Counted from the stretch's first letter, positions 28,739-37,243 are shown. The stretch is DNA of 64,000 nucleotides from Yersinia bercovieri ATCC 43970 (GCF_013282745.1 NZ_CP054044.1:3472001-3536000); one strand, 5' to 3'. Numbers and translations are program-made. The notes: generated by a model not told the origin, from the sequence alone.

Positions 28739-30037
28739 TTAATTTTTCGCCGCTTCAGGCAATTGGCGTAGCCGCTGACCCACATATAGCGCCAGTAATA
28801 ACATGGTGGCGATAAATGTGACAACGCCACTCCAGCCTAAATTAAGCCAGAAAATCCCGCCTAAGGTGCCCGCGACACTCGAACCGGCATAATAACAAAA
28901 TAGATAGAGTGAAGATGCCTGTGCTTTCGCTCGGCGCGCACGACGGCCTATCCAGCTACTGGCCACCGAGTGGGCGGCAAAAAAGCCCGCAGTAAATACC
29001 ATCATGCCGATAAAAATGGTGATCACTGGCGGAAAACTGGTGATCAGCACCCCAATCAGCATCATACCAATTGATGCCAATAATATCGGCCCACGGCCAT
29101 AGCGGCTGGTTAATGCCCCGGCTTTTGGCGAGCTATAGGAGCCAGTCAGATAAACTATTGATAATAATCCCACCACCGCCTGGCTGAGATAGTAGGGCTG
29201 AGCCAGTAAGCGGTAGCCAATATAATTAAATAGGGTGACAAAACTGCCCATAATGAGAAAACCCTCGGCAAACAGGAGCGGCAAGCCGGGATCACGCCAG
29301 TGCAGTTTAAAATTGATGACCAATGTTCTGGGCCGTAACGAAGTGGGGCGGAAGTGTTTCGATGCCGGAAGAATGCGCCAGAACATGCAGGCGGCGGCTA
29401 ACGCAAATAAGCCAATCACCGCCAGCGCGATTCGCCATGAAAAGAAGTCGCTGAGTACGCCGGTGACCAGACGACCACTCATCCCACCAATGGAGTTGCC
29501 GCTGATATATAGCCCCATGGAGAGGGCAACAAAACTCGGGTGAATCTCCTCACTGAGGTAGGTCATCGCCACCGCCGCCACGCCGCTAAGGGAGAGACCA
29601 ATCAAGGCCCGCATCAACAAAATACCGTGCCAACTGGTCATCAATGAGCAAATAAGAGTACAGATCGCCGCCAACATCAACGCCACTACCATCACTGATT
29701 TACGCCCGACCGCATCCGAAAGGGGGCCGGTAAACATCAGGCCAAAGGCCAACATGCCGGTGGCGGCCGAGAGGGATAAGCTACTGCCCGCCGGTGAGAT
29801 ATTGAAGTCCTGCGACAGCAACGGCAGGATCGGTTGTACACAGTAGAGTAGGGCAAAGGTCGCTAATCCGGCGGAAAAGAAAGCCAGTGTAACGCGGATA
29901 AACTCTGGTGTACCACGTTGAATATAGGGGCGTTTCGATAAGCGAGCCACCTTGGGAGCGGGGGCTGAAGCGGTGCTATCATCATTGGCTGCGGGCGCTG
30001 GCGCTGGGGTCGCCGTGGTGCGCGTAGAGGTGGTCAC
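28739..30037 (-). CDS. ynfM: MFS transporter YnfM
   Basis: Major facilitator of 432 residues with about twelve hydrophobic segments and a Pro/Ala-rich cytosolic N-terminal tail. The MFS A-motif appears as GPLSDAVGRKSVMV, and MRALIGLSLSGVAAVAMTYL matches E. coli YnfM. GTG start with AAGGA seven bases upstream. It is divergent from the LysR gene ynfL, as in E. coli, and is probably under its control. E. coli YnfM has been linked to arabinose export; the substrate here is not shown by the sequence. Confidence 0.88.
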   Translation of the reverse strand: MTTSTRTTATPAPAPAANDDSTASAPAPKVARLSKRPYIQRGTPEFIRVTLAFFSAGLATFALLYCVQPILPLLSQDFNISPAGSSLSLSAATGMLAFGLMFTGPLSDAVGRKSVMVVALMLAAICTLICSLMTSWHGILLMRALIGLSLSGVAAVAMTYLSEEIHPSFVALSMGLYISGNSIGGMSGRLVTGVLSDFFSWRIALAVIGLFALAAACMFWRILPASKHFRPTSLRPRTLVINFKLHWRDPGLPLLFAEGFLIMGSFVTLFNYIGYRLLAQPYYLSQAVVGLLSIVYLTGSYSSPKAGALTSRYGRGPILLASIGMMLIGVLITSFPPVITIFIGMMVFTAGFFAAHSVASSWIGRRARRAKAQASSLYLFCYYAGSSVAGTLGGIFWLNLGWSGVVTFIATMLLLALYVGQRLRQLPEAAKN

Positions 30038-30125
30038 GGTATTTCCTTTTCATTAATACAATCAAAGACAATTTCTTGCCAAAAGCCCATTTTCGCCAAA
30101 AAACAGTGGTGTTAACTACTTCAGA

Positions 30126-30227
30126 CTGTTGACAACCTCCGATGGCGCGGCTTGAGCCTCCAGGGATGGATTTACGGCGTCTTTACGATCTACCTGTTCC
30201 CTCCGCAACCAGTACTTTGTCAATAAC
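30126..30227 (+). repeat. Interspersed intergenic repeat, copy 2
   Basis: Between divergent ynfM and ynfL. It starts TGTTGACAACCTCC, contains GATGGCGCGG, AGCCTCCAGGGATGG and TTACGGCGTCTTTACGATCT, and ends TTTGTCAATAACC. It matches the reverse complement of 13841-13947 block by block, and its GACAA/TTGTC ends resemble those of the 20077-20245 element. Confidence 0.65.
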
Positions 30228-30342
30228 CTCCAGTGGCGTTAGCCACTTAACGGCTCAATAACGGGATGATAGAAATAGCTGAGTTTTTTGTCTAATATAT
30301 TAATTATTCGAAATAAGACTTTAAACATATCAATGGAACTCA

Positions 30343-31245
30343 ATGAGTATTGAACTCAGGCACTTACGTTACTTCATTGCGGTGGCCGAAGAGCTGCACT
30401 TTGGCCGGGCAGCGGAGCGGTTGCGTATCTCTCAGCCACCGCTCAGTCAGCAAATTCAAATTCTGGAGGAGCAAATTGGTGCGCGATTGTTCGCCCGCAA
30501 CAACCGCAATGTCAGTCTGACCCAAGCGGGCGCCCTGTTTTTAAAGGAGTCTTATCAAATTCTGGCGCAGGTAAACTCGGCATCAGAAAAGGCGGCGCGT
30601 CTACATCGTGGCGAGTCCGGCGAGCTGACCATCGGATTTACCTCATCAGCACCATTTATTAGCACGGTATCTAAAAATTTGCGGGCATTTCGTCAATTGC
30701 ACCCGCAAGTTCACATTAAGATGCAGGAGGTCAACACCAAGCAGCAAATTGAGCCGCTACTGGATGGGCGGCTTGATATTGGTGTGATGCGCAATACACG
30801 GCTGCCAGATGCGCTGCAATATCGGTTGTTGCTGCGTGAACCGCTGGTTGCGGTAGTCCACGAAGAGCACCCGCTAGCCACATTACCCCATGGCAGTGTC
30901 AAATTCAGCTCGCTAGCTGAGCAGCCGTTTGTCTTCTTTTCGCGCGAGGTGGGGACGGCGCTGTATGATGAGATCCTCACGTTATTAGCTCGCGCTGGTA
31001 TCACGCCCTATATTACCCAGGAAGTTGGCGAGGCGATGACGATTGTCGGCCTGGTCTCTTCTGGTTTGGGGGTATCAATTCTGCCGGCTTCATTTACCCG
31101 GATAAAAGTGGATGGGGTGAAATACTTGCCGTTGGCGGAAGCGAGTGCCACCACCGAGGTGTGGCTGGTCAATCATAAGCATCGACCAATTACCGCCCCA
31201 GCCGAGGCCTTGATTCGCCTGATGGTGGCGGATATTCAACCGTAG
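30343..31245 (+). CDS. ynfL: LysR-family regulator YnfL
   Basis: 300-residue LTTR. The N-terminal helix-turn-helix (ELHFGRAAERLRISQPPLSQ, about 16-35) is followed by a periplasmic-binding-like effector domain beginning GELTIGFTSSAPFI near residue 92. It diverges from the transporter gene ynfM, the classic arrangement for a LysR regulator and its target. In E. coli ynfL is next to mlc; here about 3 kb of unrelated genes separate them, showing an insertion. Confidence 0.88.
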   Translation: MSIELRHLRYFIAVAEELHFGRAAERLRISQPPLSQQIQILEEQIGARLFARNNRNVSLTQAGALFLKESYQILAQVNSASEKAARLHRGESGELTIGFTSSAPFISTVSKNLRAFRQLHPQVHIKMQEVNTKQQIEPLLDGRLDIGVMRNTRLPDALQYRLLLREPLVAVVHEEHPLATLPHGSVKFSSLAEQPFVFFSREVGTALYDEILTLLARAGITPYITQEVGEAMTIVGLVSSGLGVSILPASFTRIKVDGVKYLPLAEASATTEVWLVNHKHRPITAPAEALIRLMVADIQP

Positions 31246-31422
31246 GCCATAGATCATGGGCCACGATTGAGATGAGTATTGACAGCCGTATTCAACCGTC
31301 CTTAACGTCGTAACGATGCTGATCCATGCGGATCGGCAGAGTACCGCGCAGTGTAAAAAAACCGAACAAAAGGGGTTTTGTGGTCATTGCGGATGATTTC
31401 AATCAACGTAAGGAAACGAGCT

Positions 31423-31986
31423 GTGAAAGAGTTAGTCCTGCACTGCCGAGATAGCTATATCTTTAAGGAAAAGACTCCGATAGGAACAGAGTTAACCATC
31501 AGTTGTCATGGTGAATTTGATTTTCACAACAATATATTTATATCGAAGGTGGCGATTATCGGCAATCGGTTTCGTCGTGCGGGGGATCTAGCGAACTTTA
31601 TTAGAAGTGCCCCGGTGGCGAATATCCGGCGTATACATTTGGCATTTTGCCATTCGGCAGATTTTTATCTAGGGTCTATAGCGGCAGAGTTGTCACGTAT
31701 AATTGCCAACACTTATGTCGTTGGCTATGCCGGTTCGGTTACAACAGGATTTTTGCAAGAAGATGCGAATGATCTGTTTTCGAAACATGGACACGGGCCA
31801 GAATATAACAGAGACCTCAATGAGTACTTTCGCGTATTTAAACATGATGAGCCGCAGAACAATACGTTTGATGTCCAATACCACAAGATTGAATTTCTTA
31901 ATGGCAGCATTAAAAGCCAGACCAACCAGATAGTCACTGAATACAGTCATATTTATCGCGCCAATTCAAGATATCACCAGCTTTGA
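31423..31986 (+). CDS. Orphan protein with His-Gly...Cys dyad, possible cysteine-protease-like effector
   Basis: 187 residues from a GTG at 31423 with AAGGA seven bases upstream (the frame is open to 31378). No signal peptide. LTISCHGEFDF places His29-Gly30 after a hydrophobic strand, and IHLAFCHSADFYLGS places Cys76 after another, the spacing pattern of clan CD caspase/gingipain-like folds and of CHAT-type domains. YVVGYAGSVTTGFL follows. This is shape resemblance only. It converges on the next gene, which has a similar dyad. AT-rich compared with the backbone. Confidence 0.6.
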   Translation: MKELVLHCRDSYIFKEKTPIGTELTISCHGEFDFHNNIFISKVAIIGNRFRRAGDLANFIRSAPVANIRRIHLAFCHSADFYLGSIAAELSRIIANTYVVGYAGSVTTGFLQEDANDLFSKHGHGPEYNRDLNEYFRVFKHDEPQNNTFDVQYHKIEFLNGSIKSQTNQIVTEYSHIYRANSRYHQL

Positions 31987-32022
31987 CGGTTCTAATGCCA
32001 TGGACAATAACCCGGCGATAAA

Positions 32023-32508
32023 TTAGATAGTCGCCTGTGTCAGTCGGTTTGCACGGCAAGAGAGGAAGTGTACCTCATGGTATGGCAACTGGCCTGCGTG
32101 GATGGCTTCCAGAATGTTTTGTGTGGTGACAATATCCACCGGGAGGATAACATCACAGTGACCTCCTGAGCGGGAGGTGCAAGATAGCCCAAGAGAAACA
32201 TCCACACGCAGAATATAGTTTTTTACCGTGTCTCTACCTGAATAATCTTTTATCGACACCGGAGAATCCCCCCGGTGTAACCGCTCATATAGCCCCATAA
32301 CGGTATGATTTGAAATGGTTTCACCGTGTCTGACATACCAGTTAACCGAGACGCCTGTTGGAACACGGGTGTCCATCGGCATACCACCCAAAAAAGCCTG
32401 TAAGGGCAGGAACCGCCCATGACTAATAACCGCCACACGTCTGGAAGGCGTGCTATTGCACCTGCGGACCAATATACGCTTTCCATTAATAGACTGGGCT
32501 AATTCCAT
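32023..32508 (-). CDS. Stv-like domain protein with His-Gly...Cys dyad
   Basis: 161 residues. RRVAVISHGRFLPLQAFLGG gives His30-Gly31 after a beta strand, GVSVNWYVRHGETI follows, and YHEVHFLSCRANRL gives Cys151. The ISHG ... HFLSCR layout resembles the putative adhesin Stv domain found in secreted or polymorphic proteins. No signal peptide or membrane segment. It is convergent with the 187-residue protein, which has a parallel layout. Function unknown; a role as type III or type VI effector or secreted enzyme is a guess from the fold-like pattern. Confidence 0.6.
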   Translation of the reverse strand: MELAQSINGKRILVRRCNSTPSRRVAVISHGRFLPLQAFLGGMPMDTRVPTGVSVNWYVRHGETISNHTVMGLYERLHRGDSPVSIKDYSGRDTVKNYILRVDVSLGLSCTSRSGGHCDVILPVDIVTTQNILEAIHAGQLPYHEVHFLSCRANRLTQATI

Positions 32509-32729
32509 TTTAAGTCCCTTTTTTATCAGTTAATTGTACATAAATTAATGTCTCCCTGCGGCCAATGAAAAACCGCCGGAGTTTCGAAACCTACTTTCAG
32601 TGTATTACCGTTATTTTAACGTTGGTTAAATGAATATTAAAAAAATAGCGTTTTTGCTTACTGCGCCGTTAATTCTCTATATAAAAATATTATGTACATA
32701 ACGGGAGGTAATTTTAGAACAAGATAGAT

Positions 32730-32843
32730 ATGATAAAAAGTGCCATGCCAATGTCAGGATTTATGATTACCGACAATTTTGGTGTGCCATTTATCACTTT
32801 TTTAATCGCCAATAGGATGATGGATTTTTCTAAAGGGATATAG
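32730..32843 (+). CDS. Small ORF of 37 codons directly upstream of the 225-residue gene
   Basis: ATG at 32730 opens 37 codons (SGFMITDNFGVPFITFLIA in the middle) ending two bases before the next ATG. The ribosome site is poor (GGGAGG lies too far up). The tight junction hints at coupling, but it may be a remnant. The rest of the 32509-32845 gap is AT-rich with no other gene I can support. Confidence 0.3.
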   Translation: MIKSAMPMSGFMITDNFGVPFITFLIANRMMDFSKGI

Positions 32844-32845
32844 AT

Positions 32846-33523
32846 ATGAAAGCAAAAGTGACAGTGACCAAACTTGAATTACGCAACGTCAGACTAATAC
32901 AATCTCCAGGACAAATAGGACACAGCTTCGAATTCGTCACAAGATTGAAAGTCGAACCGCGCACTATGGGGCTATTTTCTGGTGAAGGTATTGATTGGCC
33001 AAAGTTACAATGGTTCGAAACCATAGACTGGTATAAGTTAGATTTGGAAACAGAGACATGGATTTACGTGGGGAGTGAGCCACGCCATAAAGATTTATAT
33101 GCAGCAAATCCATTGTCGCAAACTTTTATCACGTGGAGGGAAGGGTATCGTTATACATTTGCAAGAAATACCCGAGGGTTTCCAGTCACACTCATAAATG
33201 CCCCTGAAGCTGAGGTCAAACATTGGATCGCGCGTAACGGCTTTGAGTGGGAGCTGCCGATCAAGGACATACCAAGTATAAGTTTGCAGGGAGGTTCTCG
33301 TGGTGGAGCAGGAGTCAGCCTCGTTATTGGTCCCACCCGTCGCCGCGTCGTTCGTTTCAATCTAGGTTTTGCTGGAAATCCGCATCGAATTCATTGCACA
33401 CAGATACTCGAAACGGTTGAGGGCCAGCCTACAATTAATGTTTTTATACCAAAAGAACTCAATAATATTGACTTGAACGATCAAGACAAACTCGTCCTAT
33501 GGAGCAACTCGGTCAATTTTTAG
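32846..33523 (+). CDS. Hypothetical protein, 225 residues
   Basis: Not recognised. ATG at 32846 has AAGGG eight bases upstream. Cytosolic by appearance, with many aromatic residues (ETIDWYKLDLETETWIYVG) and likely beta-rich (TRRRVVRFNLGFAGNPHRIH). No known motif, signal or membrane helix. It is in an AT-rich stretch inserted between ynfL and mlc and followed 124 bases later by another orphan on the same strand; the two may be a pair. Confidence 0.65.
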   Translation: MKAKVTVTKLELRNVRLIQSPGQIGHSFEFVTRLKVEPRTMGLFSGEGIDWPKLQWFETIDWYKLDLETETWIYVGSEPRHKDLYAANPLSQTFITWREGYRYTFARNTRGFPVTLINAPEAEVKHWIARNGFEWELPIKDIPSISLQGGSRGGAGVSLVIGPTRRRVVRFNLGFAGNPHRIHCTQILETVEGQPTINVFIPKELNNIDLNDQDKLVLWSNSVNF

Positions 33524-33647
33524 ATATATAACATGCCCCAACGGTTTGGTAAGCAGAGCACTGTGGGTGTGAGGCGGTAATATTTCATGTCATTGGTTGC
33601 CAATGGCAAATAGTCCATTAGGTTACATTAACCATTAAATATCATCG

Positions 33648-34058
33648 GTGAATAATATGCTATCACGTACAGAGTTAGAAAGATTAGGCCTTTTCCCAGC
33701 ACAACCCAATATGTTTCCATACCAAACGCCAATACTAATAGGGCTACCACGGACATTTGATGAGATAATAGAAAATGCTATCGCAGCTGGACGCATTAGG
33801 GTTGTTGTCGGCGGTAAAATGGAGTGGGTTATGACGCCTATTGATAGGGGTCATATATCTAGAGTGGAACCGGGTAACTTACCTGATATTCTAAGAAGAA
33901 ATGGTTATTGGCAACATGTCACCAGCATTCGATGGTCACCAGACCAGAAAAATTTTATAACAATGGTAACCGATTATTTCAGCAGACAGAATCCTCAGTA
34001 TATCAGTCGATATGGCATAGTTAATGCTGGTCAAATACACCTCTACGTCACAAGGTAA
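33648..34058 (+). CDS. Hypothetical protein, 136 residues
   Basis: Not recognised. The frame opens at GTG 33648; an ATG at 33657 (LSRTELERLGLFPAQPNMF) is an alternative and neither has a good ribosome site. Contains a DEIIENAIAAGRIRVVVGG helix-strand unit and a Tyr-rich C-terminus. No signal or membrane segment. It is the last of four accessory genes between ynfL and mlc. Whether it works with the 225-residue neighbour cannot be judged from sequence alone. Confidence 0.55.
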   Translation: MNNMLSRTELERLGLFPAQPNMFPYQTPILIGLPRTFDEIIENAIAAGRIRVVVGGKMEWVMTPIDRGHISRVEPGNLPDILRRNGYWQHVTSIRWSPDQKNFITMVTDYFSRQNPQYISRYGIVNAGQIHLYVTR

Positions 34059-34286
34059 TCAGTTTTGTGGGTTATTTCCCCTCGGCCCTCCACTAACTCC
34101 TTCCTGAAAGGGGGCCAGTGGAAGAACCCTAGAAAATACTGCTGCAGTAGTGGTAAAAAAACCACTGCTCCCTTGACTTCAAACGGTATAAATAACCAGC
34201 AATGATTACTTATTATGTGCAGTAAATCACATAACTAATCAAATAGTTGACGCCATATGCTAAAAGCCCCAACATAGCCGATAATC

Positions 34287-34309
34287 TTTATTTAGAAGCG
34301 CGAAAAATA
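34287..34309. promoter_or_regulatory. Possible Mlc autoregulatory site
   Basis: TTTATTTAGAAGCGCGAAAAATA, split as TTTATTT (34287-34293) and AAAAATA (34303-34309) around GCGCG, resembles the A/T-flanked GCG-containing Mlc operators. It lies 29 bases before mlc, which autoregulates in E. coli. By-eye match. Confidence 0.35.
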
Positions 34310-34337
34310 CTCGGTTGGCAGAGAAGGAGCCGGTTTA

Positions 34338-35555
34338 GTGATAACGGATGGACAGCCTGGGCATATTGATCAAATCAAGCAGACCAACGCAGGGGCCGTG
34401 TATCGGCTAATTGATCTGTTCGGCCCCATATCCCGCATTGAACTCTCTAAGCGGGCCCAGTTGGCCCCCGCCAGTATCACTAAAATTGTGCGCGAGCTGG
34501 TTGAAGCGCACCTGGTTAAAGAGACCGAATATCAAGATGTGGGTAGCCGTGGGCGGCCAGCTATTGGCTTAGTCCTGGATACCGAAGCCTGGCACTATGT
34601 CTCCGGCCGTATCAGTCGTGACTTCATCACCCTTGCACTACGTGACCTCAGTAGCAAACTGGTGGTTGAGGATCACATTCCGCTACCGGATAGCCACCCG
34701 GAACCCCTGCTAAATCGTATTCTCAACGAAGTGGACCGCTTCTTTATCCGTCATCAGGAAAAGCTGGAAAGGCTAACCGCTATCGCCATTACCATGCCGG
34801 GTATCATTGATGCACCGGCAGGTATTGTGCATAAAATGCCATTTTATGATGTTGATGAGATGCTGCTTGGCCCCGCACTGCAGCAGCGAACGGGACTGCC
34901 GGTCTATCTGCAACACGATATTTGCGCCTGGACCATGGCCGAGGCGCTGTATGGTGCCTCGCGCGGATGCCAGAATGTGATTCAGGTGGTGATTGACCAT
35001 AATGTGGGGGCCGGTGTTATTACAGCGGGCAGGGTATTACATGCCGGTAGCCGCAGTGTGGTGGAGATTGGTCATACCCAGGTCGACCCCTATGGCAAGC
35101 TCTGTTATTGCGGTAATCATGGCTGCCTTGAGACAGTTGCCAGTATTGAAAATATGCTGGAAATTGCCCAGCAACGATTAAACGGCTCCATGAGTTCGTT
35201 ATTACATAGCACGCCACTGAGTGTTGAATCTTTATGTGATGCCGCGTTAGCCGGTGATCAACTCGCCAAAGATATTATTTTGGGTGTCGGCCACAGCGTA
35301 GGGCGAATTGTCGCCATTATGGTCAACTTATTTAATCCGGAAAAGATCCTGGTAGGCTCGCCGCTAAATAAAGCCGCCTCTATTTTACATCCGGCCATTG
35401 CCGCTTGTATTCGCCAACAAGCACTGCCCGCATACAGCGATAATATTCTGGTTGAACCGACCGCATTCTTTAATCAGGGTACAATGCCCGGCGCGGCATT
35501 AGTAAAAGAGGCGCTCTATAACGGCTCATTATTAGTGAAACTGCTGCAAGGCTAA
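34338..35555 (+). CDS. mlc: Glucose-responsive repressor Mlc (ROK family)
   Basis: Repressor of PTS and sugar genes, sequestered by dephosphorylated glucose permease. 405 residues: N-terminal winged helix (GPISRIELSKRAQLAPASIT) and a ROK domain with the zinc-binding cysteine cluster GKLCYCGNHGCLETVAS and VIDHNVGAGVITAG. GTG start with GAAGGAG eight bases upstream. Sequence and the downstream bioD2-like gene match the E. coli mlc-ynfK order. A candidate operator lies in its promoter. Together with MalI and AraC it makes this a carbohydrate-control-rich region. Confidence 0.95.
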   Translation: MITDGQPGHIDQIKQTNAGAVYRLIDLFGPISRIELSKRAQLAPASITKIVRELVEAHLVKETEYQDVGSRGRPAIGLVLDTEAWHYVSGRISRDFITLALRDLSSKLVVEDHIPLPDSHPEPLLNRILNEVDRFFIRHQEKLERLTAIAITMPGIIDAPAGIVHKMPFYDVDEMLLGPALQQRTGLPVYLQHDICAWTMAEALYGASRGCQNVIQVVIDHNVGAGVITAGRVLHAGSRSVVEIGHTQVDPYGKLCYCGNHGCLETVASIENMLEIAQQRLNGSMSSLLHSTPLSVESLCDAALAGDQLAKDIILGVGHSVGRIVAIMVNLFNPEKILVGSPLNKAASILHPAIAACIRQQALPAYSDNILVEPTAFFNQGTMPGAALVKEALYNGSLLVKLLQG

Positions 35556-35560
35556 GCTAT

Positions 35561-35597
35561 TAACCACTAATAATTAAGAGTTAATTATTAGTGGTTA
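35561..35597 (+). terminator. Perfect 17-bp hairpin after mlc
   Basis: TAACCACTAATAATTAA (35561-35577), loop GAG, then TTAATTATTAGTGGTTA (35581-35597): a complete 17-bp stem five bases beyond the mlc stop. The stem is AT-rich at its top and no T run follows, so it may act as a 3'-end stabiliser as much as a terminator. Confidence 0.55.
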
Positions 35598-35781
35598 TCT
35601 CGTGTCTACTCCTCCTATTATTTGCGCTTATCCGCTAAAAACCTCTCTCAGTTCGGTAAAACCTTGCGCTAACGCAAGCTGTCCATGGTCGGCATCGCCT
35701 AGACTTTTGTCCATATTGCCCATTTCGCTAATGTTAAGTGAAAAGAGTTAAGTCTGCGTGACCAGATTTTGGAGTATTGTT

Positions 35782-36450
35782 ATGTTAACGCGAGTATTTG
35801 TGACGGGTACCGACACCGCTGTTGGTAAAACCGTAGTGTCACGGGCCTTACTTCAGGCTTTAAGCCAAAATGGCAGAACAGCGGCGGGCTATAAACCTGT
35901 CGCGACCGAAAGCAAAGAGACCGCCAATGGATTGCGCAATCAGGATGCGCTAATTTTACAAGCATCGTCATCCATTGAGCTTAATTATCAGGAAGTTAAC
36001 CCGTTCCCATTGCAAGCGGATGTTATCCACGCCTGCTCGGATACACTGATTAACTACGACGAAATGACCCAGGGGCTACAGCGCTTATCCGCCAAAGCGG
36101 ATACTGTGGTGGTTGAGGGTTGTGGTGGCTGGAAAGTGATGATGAATGACCAACGTTTCTATTCTGACTGGGTAATACAAGAACAATTACCGGTTATTTT
36201 GGTCGTCGGCATTAAATTAGGCTGTATCAACCACGCCCTATTAACCGCACAAGCCATTATCAATGATGGATTGCCACTATTAGGTTGGGTCGCAAATCGC
36301 ATTAACCCCGGATTAGCCCACTACGCGGAAACCATCGCCATGCTACGGGAACGTTTACCGGCACCGCAGTTAGGACAATTACCCTATTTGCCACACCCGG
36401 AAGAGAAACCATTGGCGAAATACTTAGATTTATCGGTGATTAGTCAATAA
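35782..36450 (+). CDS. bioD2: Dethiobiotin synthetase paralogue BioD2 (YnfK)
   Basis: ATP-dependent carboxylase making dethiobiotin from diaminopelargonate, as a second copy besides the bio-operon BioD. 222 residues from ATG 35782 (GGAG seven bases upstream). The P-loop VTGTDTAVGKTVVSRALL is at the N-terminus. VVVEGCGGWKVMM is the switch-like strand, where most BioD proteins have EGAGG. In E. coli ynfK likewise follows mlc. Physiological role of the paralogue is uncertain. Confidence 0.88.
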   Translation: MLTRVFVTGTDTAVGKTVVSRALLQALSQNGRTAAGYKPVATESKETANGLRNQDALILQASSSIELNYQEVNPFPLQADVIHACSDTLINYDEMTQGLQRLSAKADTVVVEGCGGWKVMMNDQRFYSDWVIQEQLPVILVVGIKLGCINHALLTAQAIINDGLPLLGWVANRINPGLAHYAETIAMLRERLPAPQLGQLPYLPHPEEKPLAKYLDLSVISQ

Positions 36451-36454
36451 TATA

Positions 36455-36477
36455 ATTACCCCATTGGCTGGGGTAAT
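36455..36477 (+). terminator. Hairpin after bioD2
   Basis: ATTACCCC (36455-36462) and GGGGTAAT (36470-36477) form an 8-bp stem with a 7-base loop, five bases past the bioD2 stop. No T tract follows. Confidence 0.45.
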
Positions 36478-36570
36478 GAAATGAGTAATAACCCGTGCGC
36501 TATTCTAGCCGCTCAAACCGCGACGAATAGATCTGATTCATTAGCGTGAGGGGAGCTCTCGCTAGTATTA

Positions 36571-36861
36571 TCATGCCATTCTGAAAATATTCAGCATGTC
36601 TGGGTTTTTTTCAATAATGCGCAGTAATTTCAAACTGCTACCGGTTGGTGTTCTTTTATGTTGTTCCCATGCCTGAACAAGGGAAGGGGACACACCAACT
36701 ACTTGAGCAAACTCATCTTGTTTTAGTTTCGCTTTTGCGCGGATAGCTTTAACATCCGGCAAAGTGAGTGTAGTGACTCGCGCAGCCTGCATGTCACCTC
36801 GCTTAATTGCTAATGCTTCCTGAGCACTGGCCATCAATTCACTGAATAATTCATCTTTCAT
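36571..36861 (-). CDS. HigA/NadS-like antitoxin
   Basis: 96-residue DNA-binding antitoxin. The C-terminal half is an XRE helix-turn-helix (AKLKQDEFAQVVGVSPSLVQ) with the QAWEQHKRTPTG segment typical of NadS/HigA proteins; the N-terminal part would bind the toxin. Its ATG overlaps the toxin stop by four bases (ATGA), so translation is coupled, toxin first, the usual HigBA order. It should repress the pair through the palindrome upstream of the toxin gene. Confidence 0.85.
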   Translation of the reverse strand: MKDELFSELMASAQEALAIKRGDMQAARVTTLTLPDVKAIRAKAKLKQDEFAQVVGVSPSLVQAWEQHKRTPTGSSLKLLRIIEKNPDMLNIFRMA

Positions 36862-37190
36862 TTTGCCTCCTCGATAGCCTCGATGACTTTTCTGAGCTGG
36901 TTTTTTTCACTGTTAGTCAGATTATCTTTCTCACTCTTTGGATAGGCTATCAGTAGATATATTTCACCTTCTCGGGTCAGGTAGTAGTAAATGACTCTAA
37001 TCCCACCACTTTTTCCCATTCCTGATAATGCCCACCTGATTTTTCTGCATCCACCCGTGCCGGATATAGTATCGCCAACCGTAGGATCTAAACTGAGAAA
37101 TTCTTGGAACCTTTGATACTCATCAGCACTTAATAAACCGTCGATTTTCCTTTGAAAAATAGAGGTTTCAATGAAATGTAATAGATCCAT
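36858..37190 (-). CDS. HigB/RelE-superfamily toxin
   Basis: 110-residue mRNA interferase-like toxin. Recognisable parts are the IRWALSGMGKSGGIRVIYYY strand set and LLIAYPKSEKDNLTNSEKNQ near the C-terminus, as in HigB2-type toxins that cut mRNA at the ribosome. First gene of the pair, overlapping the antitoxin. It lies between bioD2 and clcB, which are neighbours in E. coli, so the pair is an insertion into the backbone. Confidence 0.85.
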   Translation of the reverse strand: MDLLHFIETSIFQRKIDGLLSADEYQRFQEFLSLDPTVGDTISGTGGCRKIRWALSGMGKSGGIRVIYYYLTREGEIYLLIAYPKSEKDNLTNSEKNQLRKVIEAIEEAK

Positions 37191-37224
37191 CTGCCTCGAC
37201 TCCTTCCCTGTGAGTTGTTATATT

Positions 37225-37243
37225 ACTCGTACAGAGTACGAGT
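37225..37243. promoter_or_regulatory. Operator-like palindrome upstream of the toxin-antitoxin pair
   Basis: ACTCGTAC-AGA-GTACGAGT is a perfect 8-bp inverted repeat centred 44 bases before the toxin start. This position and form suit the autorepressor site of a HigA-type antitoxin. Confidence 0.65.

Noticed and set aside
31022..31422. Possible upstream start of the 187-residue protein at 31378
   Set aside because: The GTG at 31423 has a proper AAGGA site while the 31378 ATG has none.
31735..31750. GTTACAACA resembling a second Ter core
   Set aside because: It lies inside the coding region of the 187-residue gene and lacks the CTAAA/TTTAG part of the Ter consensus, reading CGAA instead.
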